A stretch of 64,000 nt of DNA from an uncultured bacterium (GTDB lineage: Bacteria > Cyanobacteriota > Vampirovibrionia > Gastranaerophilales > Gastranaerophilaceae). Below are positions 1 through 9,074 of this stretch, in pieces; the first letter of the stretch is position 1; the number at the start of each line of letters is the position of its first letter. Below the pieces are notes generated by a model. The model was not told the origin of the DNA. It saw only the letters and a program-made list of their open reading frames with translations, and searched no databases. The stretch covers positions 99,042 to 163,041 of the forward strand of contig CASDWY010000024.1 of assembly GCA_949284985.1 (NCBI GenBank). Direction: 5' to 3'. Both the position numbers and the translations under genes were made by a program.

Positions 1-93
1 GTTTCCTTTTTAGTTATTATCATTAACCTATGGACATTTATTTTGTGAGGTTGTAAAATAAACTAAAGTATATTATGTAGAGGAATAAATTAA

Positions 94-1941
94 ATGAATA
101 AAAGTCAAACAGCTGGCATATGGATAGTAATTGTTTTACTTGTTTTAGCTCTTGCAGCAATGTTATATACAGGGCCTGTAACTAGTACAAGTACAGTTTC
201 TTATACAAAATTTATAGAACTTGTTAAAAATAAGGAAATAAAATCTGTAGAAATAGAGGGACAAACAGTTATAGCCGAACCGATTAAACAACCAGAGGTA
301 AATGAAAAAAATCCGCAAGTTATTCCTCCTAAACTTCAGATTAAAACTCAAATACCTTTAAATGATTCGTCTTTATATCCTGTTTTGCAGGAAAATAATA
401 TAGATGTTACAGTAAAAAAACCAAGTGAGAATGGTAATATTTTATTAAATATTTTATTTCCAATAATTGCGTTTGTAATTTTTATAGCAGTAATAAGCAA
501 GTTATTTCAAGCAGGTGGTTCTCAGGCAATGTCGTTTGGCAAAAGCAAAGCGAAATTAATGCTGGATAATAAGGTAAAAATTACATTTAAAGATGTTGCA
601 GGTATTGATGAAGAAAAGCAAGAGCTTTCTGAAATTGTAGATTTTTTAAAAAATGGAGAAAAATACTTAAAACTTGGTGCCAAAATTCCTAAAGGCGTTC
701 TGCTTGTAGGGCCTCCAGGTACAGGTAAAACACTGATGGCAAAAGCAGTTGCCGGAGAAGCAGGTGTGCCGTTTTTCTCAATTTCAGGATCTGATTTTGT
801 TGAGATGTTTGTCGGGGTTGGTGCAAGTCGAGTTAGAGATTTGTTTGAGCAGGCTAAAAAACATCAACCTTGTATAATTTTTATTGATGAAATTGACGCA
901 GTTGGACGTCAAAGAGGTGCCGGCTGGGGCGGTGGTCATGATGAAAGAGAACAAACTCTTAATCAACTTTTGGTTGAGATGGATGGGTTTGATGAAAATA
1001 CTAATATTATAATTATTGCGGCAACAAACCGTCCGGATATTTTGGATAATGCACTTCTTCGCCCTGGTAGGTTTGATAGGCAAATTTTTATTAATAAACC
1101 TGATATTCTTGGACGTGAACAAATATTGAACGTGCATGCAAAAAATAAACCGCTTGCGCAAACGGTTGACTTAAAGGTTATTGCAAAACGTACGCCAGGC
1201 TTTACAGGTGCAGATTTGCAAAATTTATTGAATGAAGCAGCTTTGCTTGCGGCGCGTCATAACAAGGATAATATTGAAATGTTGGATCTTGAGGAGGCAA
1301 TTGATAAAGTTATTGCAGGTCCTGAAAAGAAAAGTAAAATTATTACAGATGAAGAAAAGGAAAATACTGCTTATCATGAAGTAGGACATGCCTTATTGGC
1401 TAAAATTTTAAAATATGCTGATCCGCTTCATAAAGTTTCAATTATTCCTAGAGGTATGGCTTTAGGGGTTACTATGACGCTTCCTGAAAAAGATCATTTA
1501 ACTTACACTAAAACACAACTTTTGGACAAAATTACAATGATTTTGGGTGGAAGGGTTGCTGAAGAAATTATTTATGGTCCTGATTTTATTACCACAGGTG
1601 CGCAAAATGACCTTGAAAAAGTTTCTGATATTGCTCGTAAAATGGTTATAACTTGGGGCATGTCAGATAAAATGGGAAATTTGGCATATGGTAAATCTCA
1701 AGAACACGTATTTATGGGTCGTGATTTCGGACATCAAAGAGATTATTCAGAAGAGGTTGCCGCTGAAATTGATAAAGAGGTTAAGCGTATAGTTGATGAA
1801 AGATATAACCTTGCACGTCATTTATTGAAAGAAAATCGTGATATGCTTGAAGTTATTTCGCATGAGCTTTTGGAACATGAAACGCTCGATGAAAAAGAAT
1901 TTGAAGAAATTATGGAGCGTATTCGTCAAAATAGAGGGTAA
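94..1941 (+). CDS. ftsH: ATP-dependent zinc metalloprotease FtsH
   Basis: FtsH is a membrane-anchored AAA+ protease that extracts and degrades misfolded membrane proteins and short-lived regulators. The 615-residue protein has a first membrane segment near residues 9-27, a periplasmic stretch, and a second membrane segment near 118-139. The AAA+ domain follows, with Walker A GPPGTGKT at about residue 206, Walker [10 protein letters not shown] and the SRH region. The zinc site HEVGH begins at residue 428. Length and domain order are normal for the family. A purine-rich AGAGGA lies nine bases before the ATG. The gene appears monocistronic, since rpsT downstream has its own promoter-like sequence. 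The identification is very secure. Confidence 0.97.
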   Translation: MNKSQTAGIWIVIVLLVLALAAMLYTGPVTSTSTVSYTKFIELVKNKEIKSVEIEGQTVIAEPIKQPEVNEKNPQVIPPKLQIKTQIPLNDSSLYPVLQENNIDVTVKKPSENGNILLNILFPIIAFVIFIAVISKLFQAGGSQAMSFGKSKAKLMLDNKVKITFKDVAGIDEEKQELSEIVDFLKNGEKYLKLGAKIPKGVLLVGPPGTGKTLMAKAVAGEAGVPFFSISGSDFVEMFVGVGASRVRDLFEQAKKHQPCIIFIDEIDAVGRQRGAGWGGGHDEREQTLNQLLVEMDGFDENTNIIIIAATNRPDILDNALLRPGRFDRQIFINKPDILGREQILNVHAKNKPLAQTVDLKVIAKRTPGFTGADLQNLLNEAALLAARHNKDNIEMLDLEEAIDKVIAGPEKKSKIITDEEKENTAYHEVGHALLAKILKYADPLHKVSIIPRGMALGVTMTLPEKDHLTYTKTQLLDKITMILGGRVAEEIIYGPDFITTGAQNDLEKVSDIARKMVITWGMSDKMGNLAYGKSQEHVFMGRDFGHQRDYSEEVAAEIDKEVKRIVDERYNLARHLLKENRDMLEVISHELLEHETLDEKEFEEIMERIRQNRG

Positions 1942-1973
1942 AAATAAATTTATTAATTTGTTTAAATTAGAAC

Positions 1974-2001
1974 TTTACAATTAATTTTAAGCATGTAGAA
2001 T
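1974..2001 (+). promoter_or_regulatory. candidate promoter of rpsT
   Basis: TTTACA at 1974-1979 and TAGAAT at 1996-2001 are separated by 16 bases. This would give a leader of about 75 bases before rpsT. In E. coli S20 represses its own translation through its leader, but I see no specific conserved structure here. Confidence 0.5.
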
Positions 2002-2083
2002 AATATTACTCACTTCCTCTGAGCAATAGATGTTAGTTTGAAAGTCATTAATTCAAGCTTGCATAATAGAAAAGGAAAAAATT

Positions 2084-2353
2084 ATGGCAAATATTAAATC
2101 ATCTAAAAAAAGAATTTTAGTTGCAGAAAGAAACAGACTCAGAAATGTTGCAGCAAAGTCTGCAATCAAAACAGCTATTAAAAAAGCACTTGTGTCTGCT
2201 CAAGCAAAAGATACAGAAAACACAGCGATTAATGTAAATGTAGTTTATAAACTTTGCGATAAAGCTGTTGGCAAAGGCATTTTGCATAAAAATACTGCAG
2301 CTAGAAAGAAATCAAGATTAACAATTGCAGTTAATAAATTGTTATCTAAGTAA
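2084..2353 (+). CDS. rpsT: 30S ribosomal protein S20
   Basis: This 89-residue, Lys/Arg-rich protein is S20, a primary 16S rRNA-binding protein of the small subunit. It shows the family's N-terminal pattern (MANIKSSKKRI, then RN-RLRN), the central basic helices, and a C-terminal part with NTAARKKSRL. The length is typical of the family. AAGGA lies eight bases before the ATG. The gene stands alone, between a candidate promoter and a strong hairpin terminator. Confidence 0.95.
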   Translation: MANIKSSKKRILVAERNRLRNVAAKSAIKTAIKKALVSAQAKDTENTAINVNVVYKLCDKAVGKGILHKNTAARKKSRLTIAVNKLLSK

Positions 2354-2370
2354 TTTGATTAGAAAAATTA

Positions 2371-2401
2371 AAAAAGAGAGAAGCATTGCTTCTCTCTTTT
2401 T
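2371..2401. terminator. bidirectional intrinsic terminator between rpsT and ferritin
   Basis: A 14-bp stem (2371-2384 with 2388-2401) has a three-base loop. A-runs and T-runs flank it, so it can stop transcription from both convergent genes, rpsT and the ferritin gene. Confidence 0.9.
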
Positions 2402-2415
2402 GTATAATGAAAAAA

Positions 2416-2925
2416 TTAACCAATAACAGGTGCAACAAAAGTTCTTGCAGCCATATCTTTATCCATTACAAATAAAGCGTTGCCATCAGAGTTAATTAAC
2501 TTAAGCTTGTTAATAATATCAGCTGCAGTAGATTCTTCTTCAACTTGTTCATCAATGTACCATTGTAAAAATGAAGCCGCTGCTCTGTCTTTTACCTCGT
2601 CAGCAACATCAGCAAGTTCATTTAGTGATTTTGTAACAAATTGTTCGTGTTCAAGTGTTGCTTCAAAAACATGCAAAATATTTTTCCAAGTTGTTTGTGG
2701 TTTTTCAATTGCTTCTAGTTCAACAGAACCGCCTCTTTCTATTAAATAATCATAAAGTCCCATTGCATGGGCAGTTTCTTCTTGAACTTGAATTTTCATC
2801 CAGTTTGCAAAACCCATTAATCCCAAATCAGCGAGGTAAGACGCCATTGAGAGATAAAGGTATGAAGAATAAAATTCTTTGTTAATTTGTTCATTAATTG
2901 CTTTTTCCAATTTTTCGTTAATCAT
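2416..2925 (-). CDS. ftnA: ferritin, FtnA type
   Basis: This 169-residue iron-storage protein oxidises Fe(II) and stores it in a 24-subunit cage. With the start at 2925, the ferroxidase residues fall at E17, E50, H53, E94, Q127 and E130, the same numbering as E. coli FtnA. That agreement, and GGAG eight bases upstream, favour this start over an ATG 21 bases further up. The start codon overlaps the end of the superoxide reductase gene by eight bases, so the two are probably translationally coupled. Superoxide reductase handles superoxide and yields peroxide, while ferritin withholds iron from Fenton chemistry, which suits an anaerobe facing occasional oxygen. Confidence 0.94.
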   Translation of the reverse strand: MINEKLEKAINEQINKEFYSSYLYLSMASYLADLGLMGFANWMKIQVQEETAHAMGLYDYLIERGGSVELEAIEKPQTTWKNILHVFEATLEHEQFVTKSLNELADVADEVKDRAAASFLQWYIDEQVEEESTAADIINKLKLINSDGNALFVMDKDMAARTFVAPVIG

Positions 2926-3310
2926 AAGTTTTACTCCATAATCCATGTATATTACATAATTCTCTTGTGATCATTTTATCACCATCACTTCCAAATTTCA
3001 AACTAGGTTCATCGCCTGGTTTTAGATATTTTCTTTTCAACCAAGCTTTATCTAGGGAAATTGCTTCTATAAACATAACGTAGTGACTAACATCCATAGG
3101 ATGAGGAAGGCTTCCTACACGAATAATTTTTTCTGAATCATTAACAGTTAAAACAGGTACGTGTTTTTCTGCTGTGTTGTCGTCGTTTGTGTGTTCAACT
3201 AAATTAACCATAGGTTGTGAACAGCAAACTAAAGTTCCGTATCCCGGATATACTACTTCTACAATGTTTCCACAAATTTCGCATTTGTAAAGTTCCATTA
3301 GGATAGTCAT
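2918..3310 (-). CDS. dfx: desulfoferrodoxin, two-iron superoxide reductase
   Basis: The enzyme reduces superoxide to hydrogen peroxide without releasing oxygen. The N-terminal desulforedoxin-like domain has four iron-binding cysteines, C10, C13, C29 and C30. The catalytic domain shows the Glu-Lys-His loop (E48, K49, H50), further histidines at H70 and H76, and the C119-N-I-H122 ligand pair near the C-terminus. AAGGAG six bases before the codon at 3310 favours this start over a second Met four residues in. It is the first gene of a two-gene operon with ferritin. The presence of all four N-terminal cysteines marks the two-iron class rather than neelaredoxin. Confidence 0.95.
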   Translation of the reverse strand: MTILMELYKCEICGNIVEVVYPGYGTLVCCSQPMVNLVEHTNDDNTAEKHVPVLTVNDSEKIIRVGSLPHPMDVSHYVMFIEAISLDKAWLKRKYLKPGDEPSLKFGSDGDKMITRELCNIHGLWSKTYD

Positions 3311-3435
3311 ATAAAACTCCTTTTTTAAAATTAACCAGCAACATTATAAAAATATTTAATGAAAAAAACATTACTCTTTGAGTTGTAAAAAGCCTAGAAT
3401 AAAAGTTATTCCATGCTTTTGTGATGAAAAAAACA

Positions 3436-3468
3436 TTGACAAAAAAAAATGAGCAACTATGATATAAT
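3436..3468 (+). promoter_or_regulatory. candidate tuf promoter
   Basis: TTGACA at 3436-3441 is followed after 16 bases by TATGAT at 3458-3463. A perfect TATAAT overlaps it at 3463-3468, but at 21 bases it is too far from the -35 box. I take TATGAT as the working -10 box. The leader would be about 80 bases. Confidence 0.65.
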
Positions 3469-3548
3469 AAGACTCGTTGTAGTCTGCCCTAATTAAATAG
3501 GAAAAACAAACACACAAAGTAGTATATTAGTAAAAGGAGATTAATCTC

Positions 3549-4760
3549 ATGGCACGTGAAAAGTTTGAACGTAACAAACCGCACGTTAACATTGGTACAG
3601 TAGGCCACGTTGACCACGGTAAAACAACATTGACAGCTGCAATTACAGCATGTATGGCTGCTGCAGGTCAAGCACAAGCAAAAAAATTCGATGAAATCGA
3701 TGCTGCTCCAGAAGAAAAAGCAAGAGGTATCACGATTTCTACAGCTCACGTAGAGTATGAAACAGAAGCAAGACACTATGCTCACGTTGATTGCCCGGGT
3801 CACGCTGACTATGTTAAAAACATGATTACAGGTGCTGCACAAATGGATGGTGCAATTCTTGTTGTATCAGCTACAGATGGTGCTATGCCTCAAACTCGTG
3901 AACACATCCTCTTGGCTCGTCAAGTTGGTGTTCCTAAGTTGGTTGTATTCCTTAATAAGTGCGATATGATCGACAAAGGAGATGAAGAATATATCGATTT
4001 GGTTGAAATGGAAGTTAGAGAACTTCTTAATTCATATGAATTTGATGGAGACAACATTCCTTTCATTAGAGGTTCAGCGTTGAAAGCTCTTGAAGCTCAA
4101 GCTTCAGGCAACGTTTTAAGAGGTCAAGATCCTTGGGTTGATAAAATTTGGGAATTGATGGATGCTATCGACTCTTATATTCCAACTCCGGAACGTGATC
4201 TTGATAAACCTTTCTTGATGCCGGTTGAAGACGTATTCTCTATCACAGGTCGTGGTACAGTTGCAACTGGTAGGGTTGAACGTGGTGTTGTTAAAGTTGG
4301 TGATGAAGTTGAAATCGTTGGTTTCGGCGAAACTAAGAAAACAACTGTTACAGGTGTTGAAATGTTCAGAAAGCTTCTTGATCAAGGTCAAGCAGGTGAT
4401 AACATCGGTGCATTACTTCGTGGTATTGATAAAACTGAAATTCAACGTGGTCAAGTTTTGGCTAAACCTGGTACAATTAACCCACATACTAAATTTACAG
4501 CTAACGTTTATGTTTTGACTAAAGAAGAAGGTGGTCGTCACACTCCATTCTTCCCTGGATACAGACCTCAATTTTATATCAGAACAACTGACGTTACTGG
4601 TTCAATCAAATTTGATGGCGAAATGGTTATGCCTGGCGATAACGTTGTAATGGAAGTTGAACTTATCGCTCCGGTAGCAATCGAAGAAGGTATGAGATTT
4701 GCTATTCGTGAAGGTGGTAGAACCGTAGGTGCTGGTGTTGTTGATAAAATTCAAGGATAA
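3549..4760 (+). CDS. tuf: translation elongation factor Tu
   Basis: EF-Tu is the GTPase that carries aminoacyl-tRNA to the ribosome. The 403-residue protein has the G1 loop GHVDHGKT at residues 19-26, the RGITI switch I motif, DCPGH and NKCD, then beta-barrel domains 2 and 3 ending in [11 protein letters not shown] segment around the [10 protein letters not shown] motif resembles cyanobacterial EF-Tu. The gene stands alone with its own promoter and terminator, not beside rpsG/fusA or a tRNA cluster. Its codon choice is visibly biased (AAC, ATC and CGT are common), as expected for a very highly expressed gene in an AT-rich genome. Confidence 0.99.
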   Translation: MAREKFERNKPHVNIGTVGHVDHGKTTLTAAITACMAAAGQAQAKKFDEIDAAPEEKARGITISTAHVEYETEARHYAHVDCPGHADYVKNMITGAAQMDGAILVVSATDGAMPQTREHILLARQVGVPKLVVFLNKCDMIDKGDEEYIDLVEMEVRELLNSYEFDGDNIPFIRGSALKALEAQASGNVLRGQDPWVDKIWELMDAIDSYIPTPERDLDKPFLMPVEDVFSITGRGTVATGRVERGVVKVGDEVEIVGFGETKKTTVTGVEMFRKLLDQGQAGDNIGALLRGIDKTEIQRGQVLAKPGTINPHTKFTANVYVLTKEEGGRHTPFFPGYRPQFYIRTTDVTGSIKFDGEMVMPGDNVVMEVELIAPVAIEEGMRFAIREGGRTVGAGVVDKIQG

Positions 4761-4785
4761 TTGATTTAATTAACAATAAAAATAT

Positions 4786-4820
4786 AAAAGACCGATTTAA
4801 ACTAAACAAATCGGTCTTTT
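4786..4820. terminator. intrinsic terminator after tuf
   Basis: A 13-bp stem, from 4786-4798 pairing with 4808-4820, is flanked by A- and T-tracts and separates tuf from the convergent pilin gene. It could act in both directions. Confidence 0.9.
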
Positions 4821-4841
4821 ATTATATTTAATTTTTTGTGG

Positions 4842-5582
4842 TTAGTAATCAATTTTTCTTTTTTCAAACATACGTGCGGTACAATTTGGGTTAATATACT
4901 TTTCTCCGCAGGGTTGATTTACATATGAAATTTGACTTAATTTTGATCCAAACGGATATGGTATTCCGGCTTTTGCACCATTGCGCTCTATTGGGAGTAT
5001 AACAAATGTTACAACATCCAAGCCTAAGACGTTTGGTCCCTTTGTAGGCCCATTTGTGTCGATAGAAATTTCGGTATTTACATACATGGGATTAGACATT
5101 ACATCGCCAATCACGTGGCTCCCATCAAAATACCATAGCATTCCGTCTTTAGTTATGTAAGCTGTGGAAACTATAAAATTTGTTTTTTTTTGTTTTTTTC
5201 CATTAGAAATTGTGTAATATGGGTATTTTTCTCTAATTTCGCTAGCGGAAATTGTTTTTACAATACCAAAATCGTTAATAATTTTACCATCAAGGTAAGC
5301 TATGTTAAAACCTACTGTGTTATAATAGTTATCCACAAAACCGGCACATTCAAAGTCACCACTGGGGCATCCGGTTTTAGAAAATCTTTGGGCTATGTAG
5401 TTTGTTAGGGTATTATATGCTTTTTGGGCTCCAACGTAAAATACGTGCTTTTGGTATTTGGAAATTAAATTTGGTATAGTCAAGGCAGCGATTACACCAA
5501 TAATAGTTAAGGTAATTAGTACTTCTGCCAAAGTAAAACCATGAGTTTTATAATTTTTAGATTTGCGTATAAGGTTTTTCAT
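4842..5582 (-). CDS. type IV pilin-like protein with N-methylation motif
   Basis: The 246-residue protein has a short basic leader ending in G, then FTLAEVLITLTIIGVIAA, the class of signal cleaved and methylated by prepilin peptidase. The hydrophobic helix is followed by a globular C-terminal domain with a CPSGDFECAG segment and further cysteines near the end, likely disulfide-bonded outside the cell. No assembly genes lie nearby. Two other genes in the window share this head: one at 52684 and a partial one at 63381. It could be a minor pilin, a pseudopilin of a type II-like system, or an exported protein that borrows the pilin route. The role of the C-terminal domain is unknown. Confidence 0.87.
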   Translation of the reverse strand: MKNLIRKSKNYKTHGFTLAEVLITLTIIGVIAALTIPNLISKYQKHVFYVGAQKAYNTLTNYIAQRFSKTGCPSGDFECAGFVDNYYNTVGFNIAYLDGKIINDFGIVKTISASEIREKYPYYTISNGKKQKKTNFIVSTAYITKDGMLWYFDGSHVIGDVMSNPMYVNTEISIDTNGPTKGPNVLGLDVVTFVILPIERNGAKAGIPYPFGSKLSQISYVNQPCGEKYINPNCTARMFEKRKIDY

Positions 5583-5643
5583 AATAAACTCGATGTTATT
5601 TTGTTATTTTATAAAATTATAATTGAAAAGTCAATTGTGACGT

Positions 5644-6492
5644 TTAATTTTTTAATTTTCTTTTAAGTTGGTAATTAATAATATTATTTAATAAATCTTG
5701 TGGCAATTTGGCAATAAGTCCTGTTATTATTGCGTCAAACCCAATGTAATACGAGCTTTTTGGTGTTTTCTTTTGTAGAACTTTTAACACACATTTTGAA
5801 ACTTTTTGTGGGTTTTGTGCGTAGTAAGTGTTTTTATTTGCGTTTTGAGCAAGAAATTCTAAATCCTTTTTGTATTTTTTTTGAAAATGCAAAGGCATTT
5901 TTTCAAAACTTTTTTTATTGTTAATAATTGATTTATTCCAAATGGGTGTTTTAATTGAGCCAGGTTTTATTGATACAATATGAATATCTTTGTTTTTCAT
6001 TTCAATTGAAAGCGAATTAAAAAGTATATCCATTGCTCGTTTTGAGGCGCAATATGGAGCAATATAAGGAAATATTCCTGAAGATGCCATAGAGCTTATA
6101 TTAATAATTTTACCTTTTTTCAAAAGAGGTAAAAATATTTGAGTAACTTCAATAGGTGCGATTGTATTAATTTGGAATTGGTATTTTAAATCTTCTAAGT
6201 TTATGCATTCTACTGGTTGGGCGATGACAGCTCCTGCGTTATTAATTATTGCGTATAGTTCTGTTTCGTTGTTTTCGTATTCTTTTATAGTTTTAAAAGC
6301 TTGCAGAAGAGAATTTTTATCTAAAACATTAAGGAAAATAGGTGTTATATTTGAGTGTTCTGAGTTTAATGAATCAAAATCCTGTTGTTTTCTTACCCCA
6401 GCGAAAACCCTGTATCCTGCATTTGCAAGTTCTATTGCTATAGTTCTTCCAATACCGCCCGAAGCCCCTGTTAATAAAATATATTTTTTCAT
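5644..6492 (-). CDS. short-chain dehydrogenase/reductase
   Basis: This is a 282-residue classical SDR. It has the N-terminal nucleotide-binding motif TGASGGIG near residues 8-15, NNAG near residue 85, a catalytic Ser in NISSMASSG, and the YCASK catalytic Tyr/Lys pair. Such enzymes oxidise or reduce alcohols, ketones or sterol- and lipid-like substrates with NAD(P)H, and the substrate cannot be read from the sequence. Its start lies two bases after the stop of the small gene upstream, and its ribosome site (AAGGT) sits inside that gene's last codons, so the two are coupled. It is distinct from fabG at 31518. Confidence 0.9.
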   Translation of the reverse strand: MKKYILLTGASGGIGRTIAIELANAGYRVFAGVRKQQDFDSLNSEHSNITPIFLNVLDKNSLLQAFKTIKEYENNETELYAIINNAGAVIAQPVECINLEDLKYQFQINTIAPIEVTQIFLPLLKKGKIINISSMASSGIFPYIAPYCASKRAMDILFNSLSIEMKNKDIHIVSIKPGSIKTPIWNKSIINNKKSFEKMPLHFQKKYKKDLEFLAQNANKNTYYAQNPQKVSKCVLKVLQKKTPKSSYYIGFDAIITGLIAKLPQDLLNNIINYQLKRKLKN

Positions 6493-6494
6493 AA

Positions 6495-6845
6495 TTACCT
6501 TAATATAGCAATTTTTTGTTGCTTAATAGGATAGAAATTTTTAATAATAGGTTGTTTTATACTTGTTTTTATTGTTTTTAATGCAAGTGTTTTTAATGAG
6601 TTACGAGTTTCTATATCTTTAACAATCCATTCCAGTGAACCATTTGGATATTTAGAAAAATGATATGTAGAGCAAATTGTTCCGGTTTTTATTGCATCTA
6701 TCATGTTTAGCATACTTATGTCTACACTCATTTTTTTACAGTCGTTATTATAAATATAATTAATTAAACTATTTATAATTTCTTTAATATCATTTTTTTG
6801 TGGGTAAACAATTAAAAAATTATTTTGTATATTGAGGTAGTTCAT
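6495..6845 (-). CDS. hypothetical protein coupled to the SDR gene
   Basis: I do not recognise this 116-residue protein. I chose the start at 6845 because AAGGA lies a few bases upstream, whereas the Met at 6884 has no ribosome site. The N-terminal half has hydrophobic beta-like and helical segments with NNFLIVYPQK, and a Cys-Lys-Lys motif follows. The C-terminal part is strongly basic, ending in a Lys/Ile-rich tail. No membrane segment or signal peptide is evident. Its stop almost touches the SDR start, so the two proteins are probably made together. The codon composition resembles its neighbours and gives no sign of transfer. Confidence 0.6.
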   Translation of the reverse strand: MNYLNIQNNFLIVYPQKNDIKEIINSLINYIYNNDCKKMSVDISMLNMIDAIKTGTICSTYHFSKYPNGSLEWIVKDIETRNSLKTLALKTIKTSIKQPIIKNFYPIKQQKIAILR

Positions 6846-6991
6846 TATGTCCTTCTTGTTGATAGGGATACTCTTTCCACTCATATATATCGATTTGTTT
6901 TAAGAAAAGTTGAAATTTTAATGCGAAACTACACCAAATAATGTAGATTGTCGTATAATAATATTATTAATAGAAATTCGGGGAGAAATAT

Positions 6992-7978
6992 ATGTCAATG
7001 GTTTTAGATAAAACAAAAACACTCGAGCAAATAGCGCAAGAAGTTTTAGATATTGAAGCAAATGCAATTTTAAAACTAAAAGAAAGAGTTGGGAATGATT
7101 TTGCAAAGGCTATTGATATTATTTATAATTGCAAAGGGCGAATTATTATAACCGGGATGGGGAAATCCGGTCATATTGGGCGTAAAATAGCAGCTACACT
7201 CACTTCAACAGGGACACCTTCATATTTTTTGCATCCGGCAGAAAGTACTCATGGAGATAGTGGTATTATTACTCGTCAAGATGTAGTTATTGCAATTTCT
7301 AATAGTGGCGAAACAGCAGAACTGTTAAATCTTTTACCGTTGATTAAGCGTTTTGGAGTACCATTGATTGCAATGACAGGTAAATTAAATTCTACTCTTT
7401 CACAAAAGGCTGATGTAACTTTAGATATAAGTATTGAGCGTGAAGCTTGTCCGTTGGGTAAGGCTCCTACAACAAGCACTACAGCTACTTTAGCAATGGG
7501 AGATGCACTTGCGATTTGTCTTTTACAAAAACGAGGATTTACTGAGGAAGATTTCCTTCTATTTCATCCTTCAGGAGCTTTGGGTAAAGGTATTCTTTAT
7601 AAAGCAACTGACTTGATGATAAAAGATGAAAAATTACCTGTTGTTGATGATGCCATTTTATTTAGAGATGCTATAAAAATTATTTCTGATAAAAAATTAG
7701 GATGTGTTATTGTAGTTAATAAGAATGGTGTGCTTGTAGGAATTCTAACAGATGGTGATATCAGAAGAACTTTGATGAAGTTTGTAAATATTGAAAACCT
7801 TACGGTTAAAGATGTGATGACTGTTAATCCTAAAACAGTTCAACCGGATGAGCTTGCGGCAAAGGCTTTGGCTGTGATGGAAAAATATTCGATTACTTCA
7901 TTAGTCGTAGTAGATGAGCATAGTCGTCCTATAGGACTTTTACATGTCCATGAACTCTTGAAAGCAGGTGTTGCATAA
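6992..7978 (+). CDS. kdsD: D-arabinose 5-phosphate isomerase, KpsF/GutQ family
   Basis: This enzyme converts ribulose 5-phosphate to arabinose 5-phosphate, the first step of Kdo synthesis for lipopolysaccharide. The 328-residue protein has an N-terminal SIS sugar-isomerase domain (GMGKSGHIGRK near residues 52-62, then STGTPS and HGDSG) and two C-terminal CBS domains from about residue 205 to the end. A GGGGAG ribosome site precedes the ATG. It is followed after two bases by kdsC, giving a two-gene Kdo unit. The substrate assignment rests on the family and on kdsC next door. Confidence 0.95.
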   Translation: MSMVLDKTKTLEQIAQEVLDIEANAILKLKERVGNDFAKAIDIIYNCKGRIIITGMGKSGHIGRKIAATLTSTGTPSYFLHPAESTHGDSGIITRQDVVIAISNSGETAELLNLLPLIKRFGVPLIAMTGKLNSTLSQKADVTLDISIEREACPLGKAPTTSTTATLAMGDALAICLLQKRGFTEEDFLLFHPSGALGKGILYKATDLMIKDEKLPVVDDAILFRDAIKIISDKKLGCVIVVNKNGVLVGILTDGDIRRTLMKFVNIENLTVKDVMTVNPKTVQPDELAAKALAVMEKYSITSLVVVDEHSRPIGLLHVHELLKAGVA

Positions 7979-7980
7979 AT

Positions 7981-8508
7981 ATGGATTTAAAAACTCGTGC
8001 ACAAAAAATTAAATTAGTTGCTTTTGATGTTGATGGAGTGATGACTGACGGAAGTTTAACTTTTGATGAAAATGGTGTGGAATATAAAACTTTTAATGCC
8101 AAAGATGGTCAAGGAATAGTAATGTTGAACAATGCAGGATTTATTACTGCAATTATTACTGCTCGAGCAAATGGCACTGTTCGTCATCGGTTTAAAAATT
8201 TAGGTATGACGAAACTTTTTGAGGGACAAAAAAATAAATTGGTTGCATTAGATGAGCTTTGTTGTGAATTTAATGTAACTTATGATGAGATAGCTTACAT
8301 GGGTGATGATTTGCCTGATATTTGTGTGATTGAAAAAGTTGGTTTTGCGCTCTGTCCGTTTGATGCTGTCGATGAAGTAAAATCCAGAGTTCATATGGTT
8401 TGTACAAAAAATGGCGGATGTGGTGCAGTGAGAGAAATGTGCGATTATATTTTAAATGCCCAAAATAAAAATCCATTTAATGAAAATAGAGTTCAAGTTG
8501 GGGTTTAG
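7981..8508 (+). CDS. kdsC: Kdo 8-phosphate phosphatase
   Basis: KdsC is a HAD-superfamily phosphatase that removes phosphate from Kdo 8-phosphate. The 175-residue protein has the nucleophile motif DVDGVMTDG with D16 and D18, a second motif Thr in IITAR, and the MGDDLPD motif that completes the magnesium site. It lacks a large cap domain, as expected for the tetrameric C0 class. The start follows the kdsD stop by two bases, so translation is probably coupled. Kdo synthase (kdsA) and CMP-Kdo synthase (kdsB) are not in this window. Confidence 0.94.
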   Translation: MDLKTRAQKIKLVAFDVDGVMTDGSLTFDENGVEYKTFNAKDGQGIVMLNNAGFITAIITARANGTVRHRFKNLGMTKLFEGQKNKLVALDELCCEFNVTYDEIAYMGDDLPDICVIEKVGFALCPFDAVDEVKSRVHMVCTKNGGCGAVREMCDYILNAQNKNPFNENRVQVGV

Positions 8509-8556
8509 TTTTTAGAATTAAAATAAAAATAATTAAAAATTTTAATAATTATTATA

Positions 8557-8901
8557 CTAATCTTCTGGGCTTTGTTCATAATCTTCTTCGAGGAATTGAT
8601 TTTTCGAAGCTTTTTTGTCTTTTTCTTTTTCTAGTTTTTTAGGTTTTTTGGCATTTTTCATAATGTTTGCAACATTCATCATTGCTAAAGAATTTAATGT
8701 TGCTCTAAGTTGGGCTGAACGGTCAACGTATCTTTCATCAGGCATCATTTGTTCATCTTCGCGATATTGAGCGTAATATTCATTTCCCTGACCCATTTTT
8801 TCATCGGAAGTTTTTGCTGCTGTACCGGAAATGTCTCCGCTTTTAAAATTGAATGCGGAGGTTGGACCAGCTACAGAATTTAGTGAATGACTATCGACCA
8901 T
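8557..8901 (-). CDS. small hydrophilic hypothetical protein
   Basis: This 114-residue protein is not recognised. It begins with a low-complexity Ser/Ala/Gly stretch and has a central acidic and aromatic segment (YYAQYREDEQMMPDERYVDR). A Met/Ala helix containing NSLAMMNVANIMKN follows, then a Lys-rich tail ending in acidic residues. No signal peptide or membrane helix is seen. The only ribosome-like sequence, GGGAG, is about 17 bases before the ATG, which is unusually far, so the start is uncertain. It is convergent with kdsC and codirectional with gpsA. It may be a lineage-specific protein that is disordered at both ends. Confidence 0.6.
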   Translation of the reverse strand: MVDSHSLNSVAGPTSAFNFKSGDISGTAAKTSDEKMGQGNEYYAQYREDEQMMPDERYVDRSAQLRATLNSLAMMNVANIMKNAKKPKKLEKEKDKKASKNQFLEEDYEQSPED

Positions 8902-9074
8902 TTGTTCTTTTTTTATATCTCCCTTATGAAATCAAAACATTAGTTTTGTTGGTTATCGTGTTTCTCTCTAAGATTTTAACAGGTATGATGTTTTGTTTCA
9001 TCGACCCTATAGATTAAATCTCAAAAAATATTTTCTTTGTTAGTGTAAAATGAAAATTTAACAAAGCGTTACAT

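Noticed and set aside
2480..2885. Plus-strand reading frames opposite the ferritin gene
   Set aside because: These frames lie wholly over a well-supported gene and have no recognisable protein features or ribosome sites.
3436..3468. TTGACA paired with the perfect TATAAT at 3463-3468 as the tuf promoter
   Set aside because: The spacer would be 21 bases, which is too long. TATGAT at 3458-3463 gives 16 bases and is more plausible.
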